DNA from: Eurosta solidaginis
Lineage: Eukaryota; Arthropoda; Insecta; Diptera; Tephritidae
Direction: 5' to 3'
Length of the DNA stretch: 64,000 nucleotides
Assembly (NCBI RefSeq): GCF_040869045.1
Contig: NW_027136914.1
Coordinates: forward strand, 744,001-808,000
A program made the translations under genes and the position numbers. Every line of letters starts with the position of its first letter. Within the stretch, counting starts at the first letter, position 1. Below the pieces are notes generated by a model. It saw only the letters and a list, made by a program, of their open reading frames with translations. It was not told the DNA's origin and searched no databases. Positions 11,276 through 21,150 of the stretch are shown one piece after another.

Positions 11276-12920
11276 CAAGTAAGGAAGGCTAAGTTCGGGT
11301 GTAACCGAACATTACATAGCTGAGAGATTTGGAGACAAAATAAGAGAAAATCACCATTTAGCAAAATGAAACTAGGGTAATGTGTTTGTATGACATGAGT
11401 ATCAAATGGAAGATATTAAAGAATATTTTAAGGGAGAGTAGGCCCTAGTTCTATGTATGGAAGCCATTTAGGGATATCGCCATAAAGGTGGACCAGGGCT
11501 GACTCTAGAATTTGTTTGTACGCTAAAGGTATCAAATGAAAGGTGTTAATGAGTATTTTAAAGGGAGTGTGCCTTAGTTGTATATGTGAAGGCATTTTCG
11601 AGATATTGACCAAAATGGGGACCAGGGTGGCCCAGAACATCTTCTGTCGGGTACCGCTAATTTATTTATATATGTGATACCACGATCAGTATACCTGCCG
11701 AGATTCCAAGCGCTTATGATTTCGCCCTGCAGAACTTTTTCATTTTCTTCTACTTAATATGGTAGGTGTCACACCCATTTTACAAAGTTTTTTCTAATGT
11801 TATATTTTGCGTCAATAAACCAATCCAATTACCACGTTTCATCTTTTTTTTCATATTTGGTACAGAATTATGGCATTTTTTTCATTTTTCGTAATTTTCG
11901 ATATCGAAAAGTGGACGTGGTCATAGTCGGATTTCGGCCATATTTTATACCAAGATAAAGTGACTTCAGATAAGTACGTGATCGATTTATATATATCGAT
12001 TTTTGCGAAAGTTATCGTGTTAACTGTCGAGCGGAAGGACAGACGATCGACTGTGTATAAAATCAGGGCGTGGCTTCAACCGATTTCGCCCATTTTCACA
12101 GAAAATACTTATCGTCATGGAATCTATGTCCCTACCTAATTTTTGTTCGACTTATGGCATTAAAAGTGTTCTCGACGAATTAAATGAAAAAAGGCGGAGT
12201 TTCGCCCATTTTGAAATTTTCTTTATTTTTTGTATTTGGTTGCACCATATCATTACTGGAGTCGAATGTTGACATAATTTACTTTTATACTGTAAAGATA
12301 TTAAATTTTTTGTTAAAATTTGACTTAAATTTTTTTTTTTTTTAAGTGGGTGTGTTCGTCATCCCATTTCGCTAATTTTTATTTGGCACACATATAGTAA
12401 TAGGAGTAACGTTCCTACCAAATTTCAGCATGATATGTTCAACGATTGCCAAATTACAGCTTGCAAAACTTTTAAATTACCTTCTTTTAAAAGTGGACGG
12501 TACGCCCGTTGTCCAAATTTGTTCTAATTTTCTATTTTGCGTCATACGGTCAACTCACCTGCCAAGTTTCATCGCTTTATCCGTCTTTTTTAATGAATTA
12601 TCGCACTTTTTCGATTTTTAGAAATTTTCGATATCGAAAAAGTGGGCGTGGTTGTAGTTCGATGTCGTTCATTTTAAATAGCGATCTGAGATAAGCGCCC
12701 AGGAACCTGCGTACCAAATTTCATCAATATACCTCAAAATTTACTCAAGTTATCGTGTTTACAGACGGACGGACGGACATGGCTAAATGAATTTCTTTTT
12801 TTGCCCAGATCATTATGATATATAGAAGTCTATATCTATATCGATTAGTTTATGCCGTTACGGATTACCATTATGCGAACAAAGTTAATATACTCTGTAA
12901 GCTCTGCTCAGCTGAGTATA
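11276..12920 (-). mobile_element. Complete Helentron/DINE-like element with only about two minisatellite monomers
   Basis: Both ends are present. The left end is CAAGTAAGGAAGGCTAAG followed by the hairpin GTTCGG-GTGTAA-CCGAAC; the right end is GCTCTGCTCAGCTGAGTATA at 12920. Between them lie about two 130-bp monomers (11400-11640) and the family core: GTCACACCCATTTTAC, TTCGATATCGAAAAGTGG, CAAGTTATCGTGTTTACAGACGGACGGACGG and GATATATAGAAGTC. No transposase is encoded, so it is non-autonomous. Its 1.65-kb size, against 3.46 kb for the copy at 30976-34436, shows that length varies mainly with the array. Confidence 0.82.
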
Positions 12921-12929
12921 GGAAGGACC

Positions 12930-14620
12930 TCATATAGGCTCAATCTATCCAAGGCGTTAGCTGCATTTTTATCCTAGTATCAAATAATAAAAGTTTTCTA
13001 GGACCAAGCTCAATAGCTGTCTCGAAATCTGTAAACTCTGCCACGTCTAGTAGCTGGAGCTTTGCATCGCAGAATACGAACACAGAACATGATCAACCAT
13101 TTCTTCTTGCAGCTCGCACCTTCTACGTTAATACAGACGAGGCCTAACTTATAAGCATATGACGCCGGCAGGCGGTGTTTAGTTAGCATGCCTAGCGTGA
13201 GCTTTAAATATTATTTATTTAAAAATACGAGCAACTTTCTTAGTCTAATGTCGTAGAATTTTCTTGCAGCCCCGCCATTCTGTCCACGATTTGATGGATC
13301 ATATGCAACTCCTGCCTCTTTTTGATTTCTTGCCAAATGGATTGCGACGTCTATCGTCGATTTATTGAGAGCTGTAGTCTTTTTTGCCAACTCATCGGCC
13401 TCTTCGCTTATTTCTTTTTATTATGACTGGGAACTAAATATAGGTCCAGCCTGAACAAAGTCTTTACAATGCTTGTTTTCATTCCAAGATATTTGATCAC
13501 CACCCTACTGCCAATATATATGTATATTGACGCAACTGCAATTTAAGCACTGAAAGACACTGCAGTGAACTGTCATCTTGAAGGGTCTACTTATATGTGG
13601 ATCGCGTGTCTCCTGCGACTCCAATACCCCTTTCGAACCTGAGCCACGGGATCATGTAGCCCTTCGCTCTTTATTTGATAATGGTATACTGCTGTGGCCA
13701 TACAGCTTGCACTCAAGCTTCCTTGAGGCCATACGCCTTATTGCAGTTGCCAGCGCTATATGTGTGTCCATTAGTTCTGCGAGTTTGATATGCAGAATGG
13801 CATACAATGCTGCTGTCGGGGTAGTTTTTAGGACTCCCATTTTGCTTACTGTTGGTAATTTGCATACCCCCTCTTATTTTTTTTACACGTCCTTTTTTTG
13901 TAGCTTCATCCAAACAAGTACCCTATAGTAAAGTTTGTGCTTTAAATTGCTGGCAGTACCCAAATAAGAGAGTTGGGCGATAGTCCTCACGTGCATACCA
14001 ACATGCGTACAGTTCAACGTAAGCTTTTCCGCTCTACCTTCCCAATGGAGGATCAAAACATTGGATTGCCTTTCCAAGATAAGGACTTGTCCAATAAGGG
14101 ACCTTTAACTTTCTTCTAAATAATAATAGAACAGTTTTTTCCGCACTGACAGTTAACCCCTTTCTAGACGGCCAGGTATATATCCCAGATCGCTTCATCC
14201 ATTACAAAGAAGATTGCTGGTACACATCTGAAGCTTGCAATGACTGAAACGTCATCTGAATATGCTGTGAGTTTGATTAGTCTTCTGCCGAAATGCCTTA
14301 GCAATTGGTTTATGACCAGCAAGAACAGCGTTATTGAAATTACCAAGCCCTGCATCGTTCTTCTATTTACAGACTTAGTGGCTTGGCAAAGACTCCAATA
14401 CGACGTGATGACTTTGCAACTTAACATGAAGCCAAACAAGTTGAGACTGTAACGAGTGCTTGTTTCGAAACATTATTGACAGTCCGGAAAAATCCAGAAA
14501 AACACATAGATCATATTCGTGGTGTTCCAGGGCTCTATCTATATTCATGAACACCTTATGCAATGCAGTATCGTGTGATCCACTGTCGCTGAGAGCATGT
14601 TAAGCTGAAGATAATAATCC
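12930..14620 (-). pseudogene. Decayed LINE, minus strand: RT, RNase H and zinc motif pieces
   Basis: Read on the minus strand from high to low coordinates, fragments appear in LINE order. The frame at 14375-14563 has HEYDLCVFLDFSGL (RT block with first Asp). The frame at 14164-14439 has VINQLLRHFGRR followed by YSDDVSVIAS, the RT active-site block with YSDD for YADD. The frames at 13713-14077 give YYRVLVWMKLQKK and ALYAILHIKLAEL. Near 13340-13430 a PSHN...ADELA-like end of RNase H is recognisable, and near 13090-13130 the reading CELQEEMVDHVLCSYSAM preserves the C-terminal zinc motif. Every junction is broken by stops or frame changes. Same family as 3970-5290. The 5' end may continue past 14620 toward the MITE at 14958. 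Confidence 0.78.
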
Positions 14621-14957
14621 TTTATTTATATTTGATTTTATATATACTTACATTTTTTTATCTCCCTTTAACATTTTAATTTTAGCAAACAAGATACCGC
14701 ACTAATTAGATTATAATCTTTCGGGTGCAGATTAGTGGTTCCTCCCGCTTCCGTTATGAAGACTACTCTAACCGTTCTCCGAAACTGCTGAACATGTTTC
14801 AGTTTATGCAACCCGCAAAGATTATTCTAAGTAATTCAACAATCGTTCTATCCACCATCTACGCCATAGCAAGGTATATCCTATTTGAACCCGGAGATTT
14901 GAACTTGACAAAATCATTCCTTACCTGTCCTCTAATAACACTGGTTTACAGCCAAAA

Positions 14958-15480
14958 TGCACCAGAGACGCCATTATGAAATTCCTATGTAAAATAACCC
15001 CCTGATTCCGAAAATCGAGGTTATTTTTAATTCTATGGTAACGTTTTTGAGATGCTTATAACTTTTGTATTAGTCCATTGATTTTGTTGGATGAAAGCTT
15101 ATCTTTTTGTAATAAAACAGAGTTTAGAGAGAAAAAAAATATGCAACAAAATAAAGAGTTTTTGAGATCCTTCCTCGCAAAGTAAACATTTTTTTATATT
15201 TTTATAAAAAAAAATAAAAAAATTCCGTAATTATTGTTCGTTATTTTTGAATCTGCAGGTCCAGCAAAAAGTGTTGTATGCACAGTTTATAGAAAATTTT
15301 ATTACCTTTTAAACGCGTTAAACCGTTTTGGAATTCTCCAGTTCGTTCTTGAGGTAGTGGACCCAAAAACGGTAATTCGTAAATATCTCAAAAATGTTAC
15401 CATAGAATTTAAAATTACCTTAATTTTCGAAATCAGGGAGTGATTTTACATAGAAATTTCATAATGGCATCTCTGGTGCA
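14958..15480. mobile_element. MITE with ~100-bp terminal inverted repeats
   Basis: The first ~100 bases, starting TGCACCAGAGACGCCATTATG, are matched in reverse complement by the last ~100, ending CATAATGGCATCTCTGGTGCA; further shared blocks are AAATTC-ATGTAAAAT, CGAAAAT and TTCTATGGTAACGTTTTTGAG. I see roughly a dozen mismatches across the arm. The 523-bp element has no credible open frame. A target duplication is not clear: flanks are CCAAAA and GAAAAC. Superfamily cannot be assigned from the termini alone. Confidence 0.85.
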
Positions 15481-15589
15481 GAAAACAAATTGGAATTTGT
15501 GATCCAGTGTAATATTAATGAGGGATATTTTCTCCTGCTCCTTCGCATTTTCCTTTAAATAAACCTCTGTACTAAATATTTCACACCTA

Positions 15590-15870
15590 CTTGAAATAAT
15601 TGCGGATATATAGCGAATTTAACCCTTCTCTTTTAGGGGGCGTGGTATCTCCCCCTTTTTTGAAATTCTTTACTGATTAAAATATTTGATAGATATACCC
15701 ATATATCGTTAATGTGAACGTAAGGTTTAAGGCAACAGAGATATGTATATTTCTTGTGGTTATAGTAACGCCCAACTATACAAAATTTTATGTAAGGATA
15801 AAAATACCTAGTTTTCACTACAACCTACAGTAAAAATTCGTCCGGATTGGGTGTATTCCTATACGGCGTT
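15590..15870. repeat. Degenerate repeat fragment with GGGGGCGTGGT...CCCCC motif
   Basis: GGGGGCGTGGTATCTCCCCC near 15640-15660 and the following T-rich sequence recall the GGGCGTGG...CGCCC blocks of the Helentron-like cores in this window, but the rest does not align by eye. Probably a decayed relative. Confidence 0.3.
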
Positions 15871-16400
15871 AAATTATTCAGATAGGCACAAAGTATTTTC
15901 GAAAATGTTTATGCAAGCTTGTTCAAAAAGTTGTATATTGAAGTGCAAATCACAATACATATACAAAATTATATGTACGCTGAAACATTTTTAAATTGAT
16001 AAAAAAAAATAAATATAAAAAATATTATTTTAAATGTTTATAGATTTTTTATGGTCCACTTAATTAATACATTGTGAATTAAAATTTTTCACAATGCTGC
16101 AATATTTTTTAAGAATTTTTTGTTGTCAATTTCAAATAGCAAATTTGAGTACCATAACGAAGTACCCGGTTTCATATGGAAGTGCTTCTTCTTAGCATTT
16201 TCATATGGAGTTCAGGCACTTTCATATGAATTGAATTTATATGCGAGGGTGTATGGGAGTGCTATGAACATTTTTTTTTTATTCAAAATGTGAATTTGTA
16301 TCTTTGCCTATTCATCAGGGAAAAACAAAAACAAAAGTGCTACAGGTGTATAGGGGTTGAGCAGCTCTGTTTTTATGTTGGAATAATGTACCCGGTATAC
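15871..16400. other. No gene; AT-rich sequence with three TTTCATATG copies
   Basis: Otherwise unremarkable AT-rich DNA. TTTCATATGGA or TTTCATATGAA occurs three times between about 16170 and 16230, spaced roughly 25 bases. Confidence 0.45.
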
Positions 16401-16740
16401 TTTGCCCCCCCCAATAAATTGTTTGCCTATATTCAAAAACATAGGCTCGATTCTTCTCTTCATTCGCTTTATCTTTGTCTTCTTCTTGTCCATCCCCAAA
16501 TTCATTTATCCCACTCCCAATACTATTCTCACACTCCCACTTCAACTCGAACCCATACTTCAACTCCCACATCCACACTCACTTCCACTACCATTGCTAT
16601 TCCCGTTGCCACTCCCATTCCCGTTCCAACTAATTTTCCCACTCCCACCCCCACTCCCACATTCACTATCGTTCTCACTCCACACTCACTCCCATTCCCA
16701 TCCCCAATCCCATTGCCCCATTCCCGGATATTTCTAAAAT
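16400..16740. repeat. C-rich degenerate hexanucleotide minisatellite (CACTCC/CATTCC)
   Basis: The plus strand is almost free of G and built from ACTCCC, ATTCCC and ACTTCC units. Open frames through it are Pro/Thr/Ser-rich low-complexity artefacts. At 16638-16658 the run CCC-ACT-CCC-A-CCCCC-ACT-CCC gives, on the minus strand, four G-runs with loops of 1-3 bases, a textbook G-quadruplex motif. Confidence 0.85.
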
Positions 16741-16744
16741 TTAC

Positions 16745-17635
16745 TTAACTAGAGAAAAGACTTATTTTCTAAATAAATCGAATACGGATATATACATTTT
16801 TTAATAACAAATGTTTCCTTTATTTGAAAGTTTTACTTGTTTAAAATACGGGGCAGTGAAAAAATTTTGATTAAATATTATTTTAGAGCATATGTTTTAA
16901 TGTGTGTCCGAGAAAGCATAGGCAGCAAAGAGTAAGCCAGCAGTCCAACAGCAACAACTGCACTCTCATTGGTAAGCATTACGTAAAGAAAAAGCTTTAT
17001 TTTCATGGCTTGTGTTTGCTTGTGTAAGTCCTTAATTGGAACAAGGTAGATTCGTTGTATTAAAAATGATAATAATTTTCATTTCCACAATGGCGGACAA
17101 GAGAAATGCCATAGATTATGGGATTATATTAAGACCAGCATAGTAAAATGGTAGGTTGCAGTAGCATAGCATGAGCGCGCGCACAAGCAAAAATTACGTC
17201 GTCCATGTACATATGTACTTTCATAATATAAAATGAAAGTTTAAATACATAAGGAAATATCTGTATAAAGGAACTATTATGTAGGATGTAGAGGTGTTTG
17301 TTTGCTATAAAAAAACCTGAGAAACTCTCTAAAATAAACTCGTTACTTTACTAAAAACTAAACAATTAAAAAACGGGTACCTGTGTATTTACGTAACATT
17401 TTTTACCAATCATGAAATTTTAGATTAGTCCGATACATGATGATCTCACATAAACTGAATGAGTCCATATTAATACAAGCAATTTGTTTAATGAACAAAC
17501 TCAAAAATCCTTTCAAAAACCAAGCAATATATAGTCAAATAAGTCCCTACCCTTAGAAAGTACTTTCTAAGTCCACAGCATCATTATGCTATTTGTATCC
17601 CTATAAAATCTCCTCTGGAACACTATGGGCACATT
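16745..17635. other. No gene recognised; AT-rich non-coding sequence
   Basis: No open frame, repeat or inverted repeat that I can support. Confidence 0.5.
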
Positions 17636-17639
17636 CAGT

Positions 17640-18520
17640 CTATGAGAGGATAGCTTAACCCATGCCCTCCTCCTGTCCCCTTATTTTAAGTTATCGAAGT
17701 CCTTTTAGAACTCGCGCGCTTCCAGTGTCTTCAAAATTGTTACCTTTGGGACTTCTTTTTGTGAGCCGCATATACATTTTGCTCATTCCAGAGGATATTT
17801 TCTCAAGCTGCATGTAAAACATATCCTCCGCCTGCTTGTTTATTTGGAAGATATACCGTTAACCCTATTCCGTGGAACAAGATATAGTACATACCTTAAA
17901 TTTCGGGTTCTGATTGTGCAGATATTGCAGCGTATTCAACGACTTTATCACCATCAAACTTTAGCGTTTGGTATCGTGGAAATGTGTGCTCTTTGTATTG
18001 GCGTGCGTGCTTGCCTTTGGAGGTTTCGGACAACATCCTCCAGCCACTGCAAGATCGTGGTGTTATTGCAAACAATTGTACTACCCTGACGAGTCAATGG
18101 TTGGAAGAAGCTTACTTAGTTCTTCCGGAATTTTTTTGACCATTCAGCTAATAACTTCTCTTTCTATAGACATTATCTTTTCATTAGTCATCCACCCTGA
18201 AGGATTGCTAAGATCAACCAGCGCCACAGACTGCTTTTCCTCATTTTTATCTTTCTACGACTTTCGGCTGATGAGGCTGTTGCTTTCGAGTTAGTTAAAA
18301 CCTTGCTATTAGGACCCATACGTCCTACACTTTTAGACTTATTTGTCACATCTATGCTGGTGGCCTGCTTCGCGGCCCAGGAATTGTCCCTTTTCTGACG
18401 GTCAATCTCCTCCCTGTATGGGTGATCTTCGTTTTCACCTAATCCGTCCATCTCATATTGATACGTCAGTCTTTTTAGCTCCTCCTTTTTTAATGCAGAA
18501 TGATAGTGCACTTCTATCAC
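17640..18520 (-). pseudogene. Possible decayed coding relic, minus strand; family uncertain
   Basis: A 110-codon minus-strand frame at 18188-18520 is charged and lysine-rich (KKEELKRL, ESRRKIKMRKSS). Below it, down to about 17640, further minus-strand readings stay GC-richer than the surroundings but are broken. The composition would suit a LINE ORF1 (nucleic-acid-binding Gag-like) relic, and LINE relics surround it, but I recognise no zinc knuckle or diagnostic motif. It could also be a chance frame. Confidence 0.25.
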
Positions 18521-18524
18521 TTCA

Positions 18525-20540
18525 AGCTGAATGTGTTTATATGTATTTTAATTTAGTTTAGTGTGTTTACTTTACCAAGGATTTACTGTGGGTTACCCAA
18601 GCCATTAACTAAACCTGCCTCCCAACGCGTTTTCGTATTAAATCGACAACTCTTTTTCAGCTTCCTGAGTAAACAACTACTCTCATATACAACAAGAAAA
18701 CAGCTATATTCTCAAATATATTTTGGAAGATCAAAAATAACTACAAACACAAATAATTTAACTTAGAAAGTTTGCTTGTTCTTTGAATGTATACACACTT
18801 AAATATAGTCAAGCTATAACGCACAATATGAAATGCAGTTATGTATGTAAATATTAAGTATATATACTTTTACCAATATAACTTTTAACATTATCGTTAT
18901 TAAAATTATTGAAAATTCGTGTAGGAAGCTCTTATGTGATTCTGTGTGAAAACTTTTTGTCTTAATCGCTCAAAACCCCACAATGTGCATGCTTTAAAAG
19001 TCGAATATAAAAGCTTAATGACATAGCGATTTAAATTTTGGTTTAAAGTTTCTTAAGCTTTTGTCATATTTGTTTACTAGTTAGCTTAGTTGTGTTTATC
19101 TTAATAATTATTATTCTTTATGAACATTTAAAGTACTTATGATGTTTTAAAGGAAGCTTAAATTTTTTATTTCTTTCACAAAGGAAAACAAAGAAAAATT
19201 TTAGTAACTAAATAGGCGATAGTAATTGTATACAATTATATACAGAAAATAGTTATATGTTTGATTTTTTTTTTTGCATATTGTCATGAAGCTTCTGTCA
19301 AAGAATGGCTAAAAATGTGTGTGTGGAAAACTTAAAGTGAATACCAGTACACCTAGTCGTATGAGTAACCTGGGATCATATCGTTCCCCGCTTGCCAGAA
19401 GCATGAATGTGCCAAAATGAAAATGTTGGGAAATCGAGTTTCAAAGTTTATTGCTCCCTAAAATTAGAGGATTTAGTTTCTAGTGTAAAAATGTACTTAT
19501 ATATTATACTCACACTATGCTATTTCAACTGAGATAATTGCTCAGCTCGCAGCCCTTATATTCTCCGAGATTTAGCATATTTATTTTTCTGACACAACAA
19601 ACATTTAAAAAGCTGATCTAATTTTTTGTTAACACATCTATACAAAAAAATTAAAAGTAGCCGGATCAGGTAAATCGGCCCATGGTTTCTATGCATTTTG
19701 ATGCGCTGAATCCGAATAAGCTATAAGAATTGGCCCAACTGGTCATAGTATGGCCTTAACCTCAAAAGACGTAAAAAATTCCTTGCAGATTGATTTTTAA
19801 ATAACGTTAGGGCCAAGCCAAAACCCGCTAGTCCAAGTCCGTTAGCGGATTGGGATTCGGAGCATCACAATACTTAGGAAAACATCCGCAGCTTTGACTT
19901 GTCGAAAGTATGTATGTAAATGCAAAAATTTACATATTCAATTCAATTTCATACACAATTATATGTTTTTATTTAAGATATTATTGCAAACTTAGAAATA
20001 GTTCTTATTCTCATCAGAATCAGAATCTTCTACAAAGTTGGGTTCGGGTAAAGCGTTTCCCTAAAGATTTTTATAAAAAGAATCATTTTCTTTTGATAAA
20101 ACCAGCTTTTCACACAATTTTTTCAAGTATTTTAGGTTTGATTCGAGAAGAGGCAACGGCTTCGAATAAACCGGTTTGTCTTTAATTGAACAATTATACT
20201 TTTTTTTTTTGGATATTCAGCTATTAAAAATTCTTCATCGGTATAATTTTTTATGAAGAATACCTAATGCAGCACATTTTTTAAGTATCTCAACTAGCAT
20301 ATATATCGCATGGGCAGTTTTATAGCTCCCTGAGTAAAATAATTGTAAATAAAAAAATCGTCATGCAATTGTGTGTGCACCTCGAAATGTTTTGGTGAGT
20401 TAAGAGTTGTTGCCCAACATTCAGGCACGTTCACCCGAACATTCGATCAAACGAATGTGTTCTGTTCTTACTTTTTTTCAAAAATTGTTGAGCCATATCA
20501 ACAAATGTGTCATACAAACAGGAACATCATTACCTTGTTG
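18525..20540. other. No gene recognised; long AT-rich non-coding stretch
   Basis: Two kilobases of AT-rich DNA with short frames only. A small inverted pair ACATTCG/CGAATGT lies near 20438-20460. Confidence 0.5.
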
Positions 20541-20543
20541 TCA

Positions 20544-20580
20544 GCCAGAAACATGAATGAGCCACATTCATTTTTCTGGC
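20544..20580. other. 16-bp-stem hairpin
   Basis: GCCAGAAACATGAATG, a 5-base loop AGCCA, then CATTCATTTTTCTGGC: a near-perfect inverted repeat with one mismatch. Function unknown. A related half, GCCAGAAGCATGAATGTGCC, occurs near 19396. Confidence 0.7.
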
Positions 20581-20929
20581 TCAGCTTTGGGTGATTGAAT
20601 TATGTGTTCGTGAAAATGCCATTGCAAATTATTGTGGTTTCCATGTACGTAGGAAGCTGTAGACTTAAGTAGATCCTGGAGAATCTCAAGGGTAATCCAA
20701 AGAGGCCTCTAACACAAAATCGGAAAAATTGCACATTCATACTTCTCGCTAACGGGAGTTGATATAAACAAAAAACAGTGGTCGTTGTTTACTTAAGCTA
20801 ACTGGAAAAAAGTCTTTTCAGTTGATAGTCATTGACACTATTAAAAAAACAAAAAGGTGCGTCTTTCTGTATATGACGCTTTAAAAGCCGCTCATCCTAC
20901 CTGTCCTGATGTATACCTCGGTATCATGG

Positions 20930-21150
20930 ACGTTGATGAAAGAAGATGGGATGGCTCTTCTTCTTAATGCGGGCAGTGTCGCGCCCATTTTTTTTTGATT
21001 TATATTTCTTGTTTTTAAGTCAAATAACTTATGAAGTTTGGTTACTTTGTTTGACTTTTTATAAAGGGTAATCGAATTTTTAAATTTTTCGGAAATTTTG
21101 TTATGGAAAAAGGGGGTGTGTTTACGTCCCATTTCTTCCGCAAACTTGTT
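20930..21150. repeat. Fragment resembling a Helentron-like core
   Basis: GGGCAGTGTCGCGCCCATTTTT near 20970-20995 and AAAAAGGGGGTGTGTTTACGTCCCATTTC near 21105-21130 resemble the GGCACCGCCC and GTGGGCGTGG blocks of the Helentron-like elements. It abuts the truncated 5' end of the LINE that follows. Confidence 0.35.

Noticed and set aside
16290..16748. 152- and 111-codon frames rich in Pro, Thr and Ser or Pro and Leu
   Set aside because: They translate the C-rich hexanucleotide minisatellite; low complexity only.
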